NCBI GenBank assembly: GCA_028753945.1
Contig: JAPNXP010000002.1
Span: 6,138,001 to 6,202,000, forward strand
Direction: 5' to 3'
From: Hexactinellida sp. DTS-2022
Taxonomy: Eukaryota > Porifera > Hexactinellida
Length of the DNA: 64,000 nt
Positions 21,969 to 34,654 of this stretch are shown one piece after another (position 1 is the stretch's first letter; every line of letters begins with the position of its first letter). The notes below the pieces were generated by a model. It was not told the origin of the DNA. It searched no databases and was given only the letters and a program-made list of their open reading frames with translations. Position numbers and translations under genes: made by a program.

Positions 21969-22855
21969 TTAAGGCTCGACCCACACCTTCAGGACGGAGG
22001 CCCAGTCCATTGATTAAATGTATATTATTGCATATTCCGCATGCTCTATAGATCACAGAAATTTTCATCAAGAAATTCCAAATACTTTAGGAAATATACC
22101 AACTTGCGCCACTTTGCGCCACTGACGTAATACAAAAATTGGGGGGGATTTCGTCATAATTTATAGCGGAATTATCTAATTTGTATTGCTGAATACTACA
22201 TAACTTAAGATAAAACGAATGCATAATACTTAGTTAACATTGTTATATAACCACTATATAAGATTCCTTCTGAATGAAGTGTATATATATAGGAAAATAG
22301 TATTACAATATAAATAAACAGATATTCTTCAACAAAGTACCAACCCAGCCCAACATGCGCCGTAATAATAAAAAATTCACAAAAGTTTAAGTGTTGACTA
22401 TTCCTTGTTTATTCAATACATATGCATAGCTAAGCTGTAAGCTATAATTAGACGATTATGATACTTTTTCAAATTGTTGTAATTCTTTAAATCAGAAAAA
22501 TGCAATAATCATCATTCAAATAGCTTGTTTTGACTCTGACACATTGAAAAATATTAGTAAGCTTATGAAACGATCAACTTTTAGTCTGCAGCTTAGCTAT
22601 GTATATGTATTGAATAAACAAGGAATAATCAACACTTAAACTTCTGTGAATTTTTTTTTTAGTACGGCGCACATATTTTAGGTCAGATTAGGAATTTAAT
22701 ATTACGTAATATGGAACTATACACAATCATTCGAGCGAATATTGTTCGAATTCAATTTCGATTGCGGATTTATTATCAGCATAGATATGGCTAAATCTGA
22801 TATATGTTTGGATCTGAAGGGACTAATAGTTCTGAAGGTGTGGGTCGAGCCTTAA
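21969..22855 (+). mobile_element. TTAA MITE family E
   Basis: Ends TTAAGGCTCGACCCACACC and GTGTGGGTCGAGCCTTAA, TTAA on both sides. The same ends bound 37483-40950. Non-coding, inside the hAT MITE. Confidence 0.87.
22378..22650. repeat. Foldback inside MITE E
   Basis: Arms of about 60 bp: GTTTAAGTGTTGACTATTCC near 22385 and GGAATAATCAACACTTAAAC near 22622 are complementary, as are TTGTTTATTCAATACATATG and its partner. Confidence 0.85.
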
Positions 22856-22914
22856 TGAGATATTAGGAAGTATAAAGAACTAATGGGAGTTGTGCAGTTG
22901 ATCCTGCGTTTTTA

Positions 22915-23110
22915 ATAGTGTATCAAAATTTGGTTCTCTGGCGAAGTATCAATACACATAAGCTGAGAAACGTATTCTTTTGTCAATACTGATCTTGACA
23001 TATTTTTGATAAACTTTATCATACCAGCCAATCGTAGTGGGATCCCTGTACAGAAAAGAATTTTAACCATTCTGTACAGGCGTACAGGGATTTATTCAAT
23101 TTATCTAAGG
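22915..23110. repeat. GTACAGGG-type repeat, copy 1
   Basis: The sequence from AAATTTGGTTCTCTGGCGAA (about 22927) through GATAAACTTTATCATACCAG and the CTGTACAGG words matches 55705-55885. It is part of the hAT MITE interior. Non-coding. Confidence 0.65.
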
Positions 23111-23629
23111 ATTTATAATATTCTAATTATGAGTAAATATTGCCTAAAAATATTACAGATGTGATAGTACAGTATATTCTGCCATGCATTCTGAATTGTC
23201 TACATAAAGTCACAACGTTGTTTCTATATTTATTTAAGTGTATAGTAATTTCCTGGGCGAGCGAGCGCAGCGAGCGATACATTTTTTGGGAGGTGTACAG
23301 GGAATTTGGCCAATGTACAGGGGGAAATTGGATCCCTGTACAGGGATATGATTCAAATAGGTTGGCAGGTATGCTTTATGTGGCCTAGACTACCAAGAAT
23401 ATGGACTTCTGTTGAGGTCAAGCGGGCCGGTTAAATATCGTAGGCGGGCCGGATCCGGCCCGCGGGCCGTAGTTTGCCCACCCCTGTTCTAGTGGCTACG
23501 AGTCTGATATACGTGCGGGAATTCATATAACCAGAGAGAATGCCCCATTCGCAGTACCAAAAAGACCCAGCCTTGGGTATGTTGTCATCAATGCGGTGTA
23601 TGGTACCACTATAGTTGCGTGGACGTAAA

Positions 23630-24670
23630 GTACAATAAACAATTGCCCGAACATTATTTTTGTGGTAATTCTAGTTCATAACTTCATTGTTTGTATGCAT
23701 TTGAAGTTACTGCTAGTTGATAATAAAAAAATATAAAGTCAATAGTTACTGTAGTAACAATTGTCGGTTTAAAACCGGTATACACCTGTTTAGAAGGTGC
23801 CGTTTGCACCGTTACATAACCTTGGGGTCATGAAATATATTCCTGGTTAGGAATTACGTCTTATACGGGCACTGTATATGAATTTGTATCAGTTCTATAA
23901 TCTACCATCCATTTTTTAATCAATGGTTTCTATGTATATAGAAAATATTGGCATTATGGTTGCATGTCGGTTCTAAATCGGCATGATACCAAGTCTATTA
24001 ATTATAATCCAGGACAGGGATCTGCGTACAAACGTTATTTACATCCATGGTTCGTCCCGGTTGTCACATACGCTATTTCTGATCCTATACATGAGTTATA
24101 GAAATAGAGTATTATGTCACTGTATTTAATCCAAGCCCAAACGCGATACCCCAGTAAACTGTATATAACTTGGTCACTAATCAATAAAACGCCAATTTGT
24201 GCCCAAATTATCAATTGCTATACAAATAAAAATCTGTTAGATGGCCAAGATATGAAAAACAGTTTGAAACACATTTGAAATAGTAAACCACAAGGCACGG
24301 TGAAATAATAACCATTTTATTGCCCGCGGACTCCCGAAAATGTGGTACATATCAATTAACAGAATAGGTAACCTTTGATCGGAGTTTTCTAAGAATACAT
24401 TTTTAGCTCGGGTAAGATGTATATCCCGGACCTTTTTGAGAAAGATACTAAAGAATAAGGCCTACAAAAATTTATAGACAATGTATGGTACTCACTCTCA
24501 AAGCACCTTTTTTTTCCACCGGAATCATCAATGATCACAGAGAAAATAAGCCAACAATATAAAATTTCACAATAATATCCACTCCAACTGAGTCGGTTCC
24601 TTCAGAATTAAATATTGGCTATTGGAGGTCATTAATTGGTAATCGGGTGGACGACATGGAAACAATAGGC
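23630..24670. other. No recognisable feature
   Basis: About 1 kb of AT-rich sequence with no coding frame and no repeat that I can match inside the window. Confidence 0.5.
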
Positions 24671-25397
24671 TTAAGGTTAATTTACGGCAGATTCACCCAA
24701 AAAAACACATGAATTTAGTTTTGATGGTGGGAGTTTGAATTTCACATATATGATGGAAGTCATTATAGCTATATCGAAACTGAAAACGAAATCTAATTAT
24801 CTTCTATAAATTCGAAATTATTGGGCTTGCAGTATTATGCTAATACAAAAGTCCCATAGGGGGATTTTTTCAGACTCCACCTGATAAGTGTGTAGTTTGC
24901 AAGATCATTATTTGCTAAAGACCTGTACTGTGTGATCTATCAGAAAGATCATCGTTATGGGCGGTTGGTGAGTGGTTTAGAATTTTGATAAGATCTAAAT
25001 AAAAAATATTGCGACCTTTTGAAACCAAAAAATTAATAAAAAGGTCATCTTTTCATGCGAAATTTGATAAAATGCTTGATAAAAAAATTCCAAGTCATAA
25101 TTCAAAAATGTAAACCGTCTACCTACTCCGTACGCTTATAATCTTTAAATATTGATTCTGATGACAAACATTGATAATTGCATTGCCAAATTACCGCATA
25201 ATATCGACCACCACTTTTGGAAATCGCCCTATGGGAGATTTGTATTAGCCAAATTTTGAAACCGACAAAAAATAAAAAGTATAATAGATAGGGACATTTT
25301 CTTTTTGGTTTATTGATTTGTATCGTATAGGTATATATTTCTCACAATTACAGATTAATACAAGAACTTTCATTCCCGTGGGGTAATTTAACCTTAA
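24671..25397 (-). mobile_element. TTAA MITE family C, inverted copy
   Basis: TTAAGGTTAATTTACGGCAG to GGGGTAATTTAACCTTAA, the reverse of the copies at 44622, 59507 and 63232, with TTAA at both ends. Confidence 0.9.
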
Positions 25398-25464
25398 CCT
25401 GAACTTCAATAACAGCTTGGAGGATCAAACAGTCTACCATAAACGGAATAGTTCGACCCACTCA

Positions 25465-25640
25465 CTCTACGCTGAACGAATGACTAAACGAATTGTACGG
25501 ATTGAACGAACTGAACAAACTTAACGAACTTAATTGAACGAATTGAACGGATTGAACGAACGCGGAATAGCCCGTGAACGAACTGAAAGAACGCTGGTGG
25601 AGCTTAAGTTTGGAGGTGAACTTGAACGAACCGAACGTGC
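25465..25640 (+). repeat. GAACGAAYT short tandem repeat
   Basis: Degenerate iterations of GAACGAACT, GAACGAATT and GAACGGATT. No coding frame spans it convincingly. Confidence 0.75.
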
Positions 25641-25810
25641 GTTAATTTGAGATGAACTGAATTGCGTCAATTCTGTCCGTTCGTGAACCTTTCATTCCCT
25701 GGTGAATACTAACACCCAATTAAAGAATGCTGAGTCATCACATATTATATTCTACTAAACTTGAATATCTCTCAAATGAAGTGAGCTAAATGGAAACTTC
25801 CACAACTCTA

Positions 25811-25965
25811 AGGATCGTTGCCCTCTGAAACAGCTTTCTGAATTAATTAGTACCTTCATAGTGATGATGACTTTGCCAAAAAAATCCAAAAAGGCACGCA
25901 GTGCAATCAAAATATAGGGCCACCAAAGGAACATGCGTCGGCACAGGCTGCAATTTTTTTATAAG
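25811..25965. repeat. Half of the GTGCCGACGCATGTTCC hairpin family
   Basis: Flanks (GGATCGTTGCC, CACCTTCATAGTGATGATG-type) and the right arm CCACCAAAGGAACATGCGTC match the complete hairpins at 34526 and 36347, but the left arm is shortened to GGCACGCAGTGC, so it no longer folds fully. Confidence 0.65.
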
Positions 25966-25995
25966 ATATAATTTCAATAATAGCTGACACGACTG

Positions 25996-26342
25996 CACAG
26001 TGGAACTAAACAGCCCAAACCTGGAAAGAGGCATTTTGGTTGCAGATAACATTATAAACTATATTATTGACCTATCGGAAATCGACCACAAGGAATAATT
26101 TGGTGTAATAAGAATTATTTTATCGTTTCTGGTGTGAAATTCATGACGTCATTTTCACAATTCGAGATCCCTGAAATTCACTGAATCGCACATAATTCGT
26201 GCCGTCCAAGAGATAAAAATATGTGAAAATGTACTAAAACATGTACATTAATGATGCGGACACGTTGGACACACCAGATTGCCATTATGTTTACTCATTG
26301 GAGCATGATGACGTATTCACTAAATTTCACATTGTTAAAATT
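25996..26342 (+). mobile_element. Transib-like right end and internal sequence
   Basis: Starts CACAGTGGAACTAAACAGC. TATTATTGACCTATCGG lies exactly 66 bp in (26062), as in Transib copy 1. A TGACGTCAT word follows at about 26142, also present in both Transib copies. The part 26137-26342 recurs inverted at 41837-42033. The left end is not identified. Confidence 0.6.
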
Positions 26343-26369
26343 TGCTATTTAGGCCTATCAATCTTTATA

Positions 26370-26480
26370 ATCAATGTTATATGTATGTAAAGTACACACC
26401 AACCTCGAGGCGGTAGGTGTGTAGTTCTTTTCTGTTGCGAAGCTGCCTATCAAGCGAAGCGCGGTAATATAATTAAAATC
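26370..26480. repeat. GCTTCGCGG-type palindromic block
   Basis: AAGTACACACCAACC..GGTAGGTGTGTAG and TTGCGAAGC..GCGAAGCGCGG form short inverted words. A related block (GGTCGCTTCGCGGC, ACACACCAAACGC) lies at 37375-37450. Confidence 0.55.
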
Positions 26481-26718
26481 CATAATTTAATCCAAATTTA
26501 TTATGATTAAATTAATAATATTAAAGAACCACAATATTTTATAATATATTTTGAAAAGGGAAATTTCGGCAATTTATGTCTGGTAAAGAAATTGAAAGAT
26601 CCTAAATTTTTTCAGACCACTTCAGACCACAAGGTGATATTCGTATCAAATGGAGATATTTAAATACTATAATATAAAACTTGTGTGTAAAGTACACAGA
26701 GTGCGACAGATGGCATTC

Positions 26719-27601
26719 TTAAGGTTCAGGTATACTCTACAAAATCGCAAAATTTCGATAAACCCCATACTATGGTAAATCTCGTTTTTAATGCATTTTC
26801 GGATTGTGTGGATACCCATGTGGACTTTGACGAAATTTCAAAGAAAAATTCCAATTATTTCTCCAGTTTGACTCACTTCGAGTTTTGAAAGAAATATTGG
26901 GGTTCTGGTGTTGGTTGCCGGTTGCAGTATACCATGGAAACTTGATAATTTCGGGACATTGCCACATATAGGTTTTATCTTATATTTGGATAGAACAGCA
27001 TATATCGCATCTTAATTTCAAATATTATGGAAGAATATTGAAAACTCTCAATGATACAGACTTTTTAGTGTCCTCTACCTAAACCACTTCCATAGGGGAC
27101 ACTTTTTTTCAAACCTCGCTATCTCCAAACACAATTATTGCCATTGCGGAAGTCATATTATGACTCATATACCACCTAGAAACAAAATCTCAACGGTTTT
27201 GGACAGATCTCAATTAGTTCTATCATATGAGTGCAGCGATTTCATTTGTAACTTTTATTTTTATTTTTATTTAATTTATTGATGATGAAAAAAGTGATGT
27301 CCACATTTATTGATGAAAAATTTGACTCATAAGTGATTAAAAGAATTCTTGCACTCATATGATAGTTTAGGAGTTTCTTAATGCAATGCAACAACAATTT
27401 ACTCCAAATCATTAGCAGGAAAAAACCTATCCGTCCCGCAAAATACGATTTTCTAGAGAAAAATTTTTTCACTGAGTTACCCAGATCGAATATTATTGCA
27501 TTTTTGCCGGTTAGAAGATGAAGTAAAACCGCTGTAAAAAATTTAATTAATTCGGGTAAATAGTTTTGGTAGAAGTGCTCTAGAGTATACCTGAACCTTA
27601 A
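26719..27601 (-). mobile_element. TTAA MITE family B, inverted copy
   Basis: TTAAGGTTCAGGTATACTC at the left and GAGTATACCTGAACCTTAA at the right. The interior is 17795-18677 in reverse with few changes. The 122-residue frame 27242-27610 belongs to the repeat. Confidence 0.9.
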
Positions 27602-29370
27602 TTCTGTCATAAATTATATTTAGCATTGTTAACAAAATTTTTATTGTTCACCCATGATTATTGATTATATTTCTTGAACAAGGTGTAATTATTTCAAAAA
27701 TCCTAATATATATGGTTCAAAGCTATTAATGATGCATTTGAAAGAGCAATCCAGCATTTACACGTCTTTCGATTCGATTGGACACCAATTTTTGACCCCC
27801 TGAAAAAAATTTCTACCAAAAATTCTTCTATGTGCCATGGCTGAAGTTGATCAGAACCTATAATACTACAATTGTGCAAAATTTGATACTTTTACGCTGT
27901 TTCCGACTATAATTGCATTAGTGAGTATCTATAACTCACTACTCGTTTATCCTAGAAAGATAATACTTCCTATGTAGCAAGGACATAGTGTATAGGCTAT
28001 TTAAAGAATGCTAGCGCTCTAATATAAGGCTTCTAAGCACTGATTTTCTTTGAAATTCTATATTTAAGCTCCGATAGAGAATAATATAGTACTAAAAGCT
28101 GTTTTCTGATGAATTGAAAAAGAGTACAAATCTAAAAATCGGTCTAATCCATTCTACCATGTCTCCTTTAATTACTCGACGTAGGTGTTAATATCAAAAT
28201 GTCAAATTTTTCATTAGAATTGGGCAATTTTCGTACGGAACGGACGATTTCCCACATTTGAGCCACTTTATCGCTTCGAAAGGACTCCAGTTTGTATTTT
28301 AAGGACGAATTCGGACAATCGGAACTGGTACAGGTCTTAGTTTACATATTAGAGTGCTAAATTCCAAATCTCAGCGATATAACTTCATAAAGTTCACCAG
28401 TACAATAATTTAAAAATTGTCGCACTCTATATTTAGATATGGTGGTTTTCAGGTGGCAGAGACGTTTTTCGTCGCTTCTACAGCGAAGAATATTGATTCA
28501 GGAAGCAATTAAAATCGGCCATCTATCAGGAATTCAATCACTGATAGTGTCAAAAAGTTAGAACTAAGCTCTAGTTCACTTTCGAATTTAGATTTCTCTC
28601 TTTTGATGGTCACATGACACCTCCATATATGGGCATTTGAGATTATTAGCAAGGTAACCATTTGGTTTTGAGTGATTTTTGACTTTGCAATGATTTAGAA
28701 ATGATATATCAATGTGATTAGTAATATAGAGCTAAGCTCTAGAGTCTCTCGTTTAGAAGTTTCAAATTTGCAAGTGTCATCAAAATTGGTCACATTCGCA
28801 CTACCATATAGGGGATTTTTGAAAACGTGGCGTCCTAGGCTCACAAAATGTATTATTTGCATATGGGAAACAATGTATACTGATCATTTTTAACTAGGTA
28901 TAATTTAATTTATCTCTTTTCCTCTCTGAGTTACAAATTAGTTCAGAATCCGTACCCTAAAGACCGTCGAAAGGCTATAACTTTTGAAATTTCCACTTTT
29001 GAAGAAAATCTTTGTTGAGGTGTGCAAATATTTTGTCAGACTATCATATGTCTGAATATTGAAACGTTGTAAATACAAGAAATAGTTATTTTAACGTGGG
29101 CAACACCTTTGGAGTAATAAAACCGCGTTTTAATATTAAAAGTTGCTTTACTAAAACGGTCATAACTCTGGAAATAATGATTTGATCGATGAAAACCCAA
29201 GTCCTATCGAAAGATACCATCCTTTCGCAGTGTCTGTAAAAATATTGTAAAAATTTGGACATTTCTAACTTTGGTCGATTCAAAGGCGGAACCAGCGTTT
29301 ACTTTTATCTCGAAAATGCACAATTCGACCATTTCCTGCACCATATTGCTGGACTAAAGGAGACACAAAG
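27602..29370. repeat. Long non-coding tract with recurring phrases
   Basis: No coding frame stands out. The phrases AGAGCTAAGCTCTAGAG, CATATATGGGCATTTGAG and GGTCACAT recur here and in 29371-31320, and again in 62200-62420 (GTGCTAAGCTCTAGAGTT, GCCCATATATGGTCATTTG). It looks like an old, diverged repeat family. Confidence 0.45.
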
Positions 29371-30235
29371 TTAAATATGGCGACTTTCTATAGAACGTCT
29401 CTACAAAGTTGATCAGAACACTCCAATTAATATATACGCATGACTGGAAGTTAATTTAAAGTCATCAAAAAGATTTAAAGAAGTTTCTAATGTATATTCT
29501 TGTCAGGATAGATCAAAACGTCTAAAATCCAAACACCTGCAGGGGCAGAAAATGGACCATCAGCTATAAGTTCGTCAAATTCAATCATACTGCTTAGCAA
29601 TTTGGATTTAGACCTATTAGAATGACTCTAAACAGTTGGGATATTAACTAATTTAAAAATCATATTTCTGCAAATTTTAATTTCTTTGACCATATATGGT
29701 CATATGGATGCGCCACTTTTGATGACGTCGCAATTAATTATCTCACGAATGAGAAGTCGTTGCGAGTAGATCTAAACATGTAACGATGTCAATTAATCAA
29801 TACAAATTCTCTGGGCAACAGATTGGGACTACATATCATGTGGTTTTGCATGCTATGATTTTGTATGCCATATATGGATGTGTCATGTGGTGCAATATGA
29901 TGACAACAGCAAAAATAAAATCTTCGTTAGAGCGTAGTTCTAACTTTCGGATACTAACAGCTGCAGATTTTAGACTTCTTTACCAGGATTATGATTATAT
30001 AACAATTGAATTTAGACCCGTTATAAACGACCTGTGCCACGTCGTTTAGTGTCCTTTTGTCCGAATTTCAGACGGATTTTGGGACGTTTTGTACTTTTCT
30101 GAAAATAATATACATTATAACTTCCAGAAATTTTTTTGGTGACTTTTTATGTGCTTCCAGTCGTGCGAATATATAAATTGGAGTGTTCTGATCAACTTTG
30201 TAGATGGGTTCTATAGAAACTGGCCATATTTTACT
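29371..30235. repeat. Inverted-repeat element
   Basis: Left arm TTAAATATGGCGACTTTCTA with CAAAGTTGATCAGAACACTC (29409-29428); right arm GAGTGTTCTGATCAACTTTG (30181-30200) with CCATATTTTACTTCC. Arms of about 150 bp continue inward (ACTGGAAGTTA / TAACTTCCAG). The frame 29786-30049 between the arms has no recognisable domain. Confidence 0.75.
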
Positions 30236-32320
30236 TCCTGAATCCTTAATTAACAAATTGGGGTGTTATATAATACATTATAGTATATTTGTGGGCTTTG
30301 AGGTGTGAAAATATGACAAAAACAGACCAAACCATAGTCATAAATTGGTCATAACCCATGATATATGTATTTGTGGAAAAGTGTCGAAACCAAATGCTAC
30401 GTGTAGATAATAAGCTTACGCATAAATATCAAGAATAACATAATTATTCTGCAGTCCAATTTCTTACAGAAAATTAAGATCACCGGGTACTGGCATAGCC
30501 TTCATCTTCTTTTATGGCCCTAATTTGCTAATTTTTGACATATTCCAGAACTTTTTGACTTGAACCTTTATATTTTAACCTGTAGATCCCGAATTTTTCG
30601 AGTTTGGGTAACAATATATGGCAGTGCAGAATTTTTATGACCTCTTTTAATCCAGAAATTCGGAGAAATTCGAAGGCCGCAGCGCTAGAATGCTTATAAC
30701 ACCAAGAATAAGTATCAGAAAGTGCCAAAATTTATTTAGCTGTAACGTAGGATCCATCAAAATTTATTTAGGTGTAACGTATGATCCATCAATAATTGAA
30801 AAAATTCGCTTCTAAAATGAATTGTCCGAAATATCGGCAATTTACCGAGTGCCCTAGCCTTAAAACAAAGATGGAAATAGCATTTGCGCACAAAATGAGA
30901 CGTTTCACGACACGATCCAATCATTATTCGATAGTATATGGCCATTTACCCCTCAGAATAGGGCAAAAAATCACGAATTTCACACCTGTTGATATTTCAG
31001 AAAAGATTTGAGATAAAATGATTATACCATTAGAAAATATTGTAAATACCTGACTTTCTACATGTATATAACACATTTAGGACCAAATGACCATATATGG
31101 TAATTTAGTTTTCTACATGACCATGTATAGTGATTTTGATGTGACCAATTTTGATGACTAAGAAAATTATATAACTCTTGAACTATGGACAGCAGAAATT
31201 TGCTCTAAAATTCTAATCAGATCATGATAATATTTCTTACTCATTGGATAAACTTTTGGGATTATATTTTAATTCAAATCATTTGTTCTGATTTCAAATG
31301 CCCATATAAGATGGTGGCATGCGACAACAAATGATGTAGCAACTAGAAAACCAACTTCCCATTCGTGGGTGTTAGAGTTTAGCTCTAACCTCCTAAAATA
31401 TTTGCTAATAATTTCAAGGCACATTTGCAACTAAAATTCTGATGGAATCGTATTTTTTAACTAAGTTACAAACTCCAGATTGTGCCACTTCGACACAATT
31501 CAAAGTAAATAATCTTGTCCAGCGTGGTCTAAACAATTTATACATCAAAATCTACCAACTGAAACGGGGTTAAATTTTCTACATTGTTGCCAACAACAAA
31601 GTGTATAAATAATACCATGGAATTGTGGATTATGTATTTTTTGCAAATATGGGAAGTGTTTACGTTCGAAAATACACCCAAAAAACAATAAAACCGGTGA
31701 TCCGGGCTCCAAGTGGCAGAAAATTGTGACTTAGAAGTTTCAAAAGCTTACAGTGAATATAGCGCAGTTGTATTAGACACTAAACAGTATTTCTTTGAAT
31801 TTTCAACCCTTTCTAATAAATACTGAACTCAGGAAAAATTGCAACGTGCTCACGGTACTTGGTATACCGATGGTATAATGAAGTATAACCAATTATACCA
31901 AATTAGTGTCTAGTTTCGGTATACTACCTTATGCTTAACGAAGCTAAAAGTAGATATTTCAAAAATTGCGTGCCTAAAACATGAACAAAGTTCAGCAACT
32001 ATGCTTAAAATTCTCTACATATATTACGCAGAATTGTTTAGGAAGTATCTATACAATCGCATGATAAACTTAGGCTCTACAGCAGGGTATATTATAAGCC
32101 CATTTTTTTATTCCTAGCCCATTTTTTAATTCCTATTTTCATTTTTTTACTCCCTTGAATAGTGAGTTTTTATCGTCTGATATCCATTTCAAGATTCCAT
32201 TTCTGCCGAAAATCCATTTTTTAATTCCACGAAAACAATAAAAAACATTTTTTTATTCCTTATAAAATACACTGCTCTAGAGAAATCACTGCTTACTGAA
32301 TTACAATTTCGTGAATGCAC
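30236..32320. other. No gene; continuation of phrase-repeat tract and poly-T region
   Basis: CATATATGG-type phrases continue to about 31320. From 32095 to 32260 the sequence is a low-complexity run of CCCATTTTTTTATTCC words. No coding feature supported. Confidence 0.45.
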
Positions 32321-32324
32321 TCGC

Positions 32325-32725
32325 GATAAAGATTATAAGCGTACGGAGTAGGTAGACAGTTTCTATTTTTGAATAATGACATCTATTTTTTAATAACCAT
32401 TTTATAAAATATCCCTCAAATAATGACCATCATGTTCATTTTTTGCGTTCAAAAGTTCATATTTTTATAAATTTGAGTGAATCAAAATTCTGAAACTAGT
32501 CAGCTTTCTCCCATAACGATGATCTATGTGATAGATAGCTCAGAATATGTCTTGAGCAAATAGTGATTCTCAAATCCACTTTTCTATCTGGTGGAGTCTG
32601 AAGAAATACCCCTATGGGACTTTTGTATTAGCAGAAAAGTGACGCCCCATAAAATAGAGGTTATAGAAGATAACTTGATTTCGTTTTCAATTTGGATCTA
32701 GCTATAATGTTTTATATCCAGTGGG
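32325..32725 (+). mobile_element. MITE family C fragment
   Basis: GATTATAAGCGTACGGAGTA to GATCTAGCTATAATGT matches the middle and right interior of family C (compare 63487-63870). Both ends are missing. Confidence 0.7.
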
Positions 32726-32974
32726 TCCGGATGGATTACGGATTCACGAATTTACTGATTTGGAATCCGTTAATTGTATTATTAGCAAGGTTGCAACCGA
32801 ATAGTTGACCGAATAGTAACTTGCCGATTAGCTAAGAATTGGTCGCTTACCCAAATTATGGTTTATTGGTTTTAATTGTAGTATATATGTTATACAATGG
32901 ATTGAATTATAATAAATAACACGAGGAATTTGTTGACTCAACTCAACACACCGTGGATAACATTGCTAAAATAG

Positions 32975-33663
32975 TTAAGGTTGCAGTATACCTTTAAATT
33001 TACCAATTTCGGGTATTTTGCCACTTATAGGTTTTATTTCATTTCTGGATAGAACAGCCTATGCCGCATCTCTATTCCAAACTTTGTAGAAAAATATAGA
33101 AAACTTTTAATAATACCGACTTTTTTGTGACCTCCACCTAAGCCACTCCTGTAGGGGCTCATTTTTTTCTGACACCGCCATCTCCAGCCGCAACTTTTGT
33201 CAATTTGGGAAACACATTTTGCCTTCATATACAACCTAGAAACAAAATCTCAACGGTTTTGGACAGCTCTCAATTAGTTCTATCTTGTCTATGTAGCGAA
33301 TTTCATTTGTGACTTTTCTTTCTAATTATATTATATTTCCTAATGATAAAAAAAGTGATGTCGACTGTTATTGATGAAAAATTGGACTCATAAGTAATCA
33401 AAAAGAAGTTGTACATTCACATGATATATTAGAAGCTTCTCTATGTAATAAAACAGGAAACAAGTCTTAATCATTAAGAGGAAAAAACTTGTGTATCCCA
33501 AGAAAGTGTGTTTATAAAAAATTTAAATTTTCTCCATGTTACCAAGGTCGAATATTATTGCATCTTTGGATAGATCTCGCAGCAGGGAATCTAAAACAAA
33601 AAAGATCTTTCAAATCTGCAAAAAACTTTAGAAAAAGTGCTTAAAAGTATACTGCAACCTTAA
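32975..33663 (-). mobile_element. TTAA MITE family D (B-related)
   Basis: Ends TTAAGGTTGCAGTATACC and AGTATACTGCAACCTTAA with TTAA duplication. The interior shares CAACGGTTTTGGACAG and other words with family B, so D is a sister family. Confidence 0.82.
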
Positions 33664-33693
33664 CTATTAATATTATTCGTTATCTTTACATAA

Positions 33694-34399
33694 TTAAGGT
33701 TCAGGTATCCTCTAGAGTACTTCTACCATAACTATTCACCCGAATGAATTAATTTTTTTACAGCGGGTTTACTTCATCCTCAGGATGCCAAAAATACAAT
33801 AATATTGGCAAATAAACTAAGAGAGGAAAAATATATTTTTTAATTTTACCACTATTGGGTAGAAGATCAATCAGCAAAGATTTACAAGACCAATAATATT
33901 ATTGATTGAATGTGTTTAGCTGGATGTAATAAAACTAATGAGTGCAGGAATTGTGAATATCTGGATTTTTCCGGATTTTAAATACTTTATGTGATGTCGA
34001 CTTTCAAATGAAGATTTTCCTGATCCAAAATCCAAAAAGCACATGAACTATCCATAATAGAATAAATCTCTGCACTCATTAGTTTTATCTTCACGAGATC
34101 TATCCGAAACCGTTGAGCTTTTGATTCCACAACCAAAATTGACAAAATGTCCTATTACCCAATACTGAAAATTTTGGTTTTGAGATAGAGGCTTTTGAAA
34201 AAATAATTTACATCAATAATACCTAGATTGAGGTGACCAAAGTGTGTCAAACTGGAAGAATAATAGGAATTTCTCTTAGAAATCTCTTGAGAGTACACAT
34301 TGGTGTCAATACAATCCGAAAATGCAATAAAAACGAGATTTACAATATTTGGGATTTTATCGAAATTTTGGGATTTTGTAGAGTATACCTGAACATTAA
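33694..34399 (+). mobile_element. TTAA MITE family B, diverged short variant
   Basis: TTAAGGTTCAGGTATCCTC to GTATACCTGAACATTAA. The left 120 bp and right 170 bp match family B; the middle is closer to the copy at 47326-48029. It follows family D by only 30 bp. Confidence 0.82.
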
Positions 34400-34525
34400 T
34401 GAAAGGCAATATACTCAAGATGGTTTAAGATAGAAACAAACTTCAAATTTATCAATCCTTCCTTTGTCTGTAACAACTTGTAAGATGAGCCTAACTAAAC
34501 ACCTTGACGCGTTCATGACATGGCA

Positions 34526-34654
34526 AAAAAAAACCAAAATTGCAGCCTGTGCCGACAGCATGTTCCTTTGAAGGCACTATCAATAAACCACCAATAAAAT
34601 ATAGTGCCACTAAAGGAACATGCGTCGGCACAGGCTTCAAATTTGGATTTTTTC
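34526..34654. repeat. Hairpin repeat, copy 2 (pre-miRNA-like shape)
   Basis: Arms of about 55 bp: GCCTGTGCCGACAGCATGTT at 34544-34563 against AACATGCGTCGGCACAGGC, and GGCACTAT against ATAGTGCC, with a loop of about 19 nt (34581-34599). See 36347-36471 for the other complete copy. Confidence 0.85.

Larger units (their letters stand above)
21803..23486. mobile_element. hAT MITE (CAGGGGTGGGCAAACT ends)
   Basis: Ends CAGGGGTGGGCAAACTTTTC and TAGTTTGCCCACCCCTG with subterminal GGCCGCGGGCC palindromes. Perfect 8-bp duplication TTCTAGTG (21795-21802 and 23487-23494). These ends are a widespread hAT type. It holds a family E TTAA MITE. Near 23230-23350 a GAGCGAGCGCAGCGAGCG palindrome and GTACAGGG repeats occur, as at 53500-53600. 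Confidence 0.92.
21535..23629 (+). pseudogene. C-terminal remnant of an unidentified DDE transposase, split by a hAT MITE
   Basis: Before the MITE, the frame from about 21535 to 21730 gives ACAVLSFNEGSLSNSVLLEE followed by LGMKASNKTLRYLSTRDRIR and RIRRCRKYAQ. After a stop and a shift, the sequence joined across the hAT MITE (21802 to 23495) reads IYSTGKFGSEVPSSGYESD. A hydrophobic F/W-N-G helix, a D..R helix, a basic tail and a closing Y.(S/T)G.F resemble the C-terminal tail of several animal DDE transposase families, perhaps Kolobok-like. Identity is uncertain. Confidence 0.4.

Noticed and set aside
27242..27610. 122-residue frame on the minus strand
   Set aside because: It lies wholly inside a family B MITE; other copies carry stops or shifts in it, and it shows no domain.
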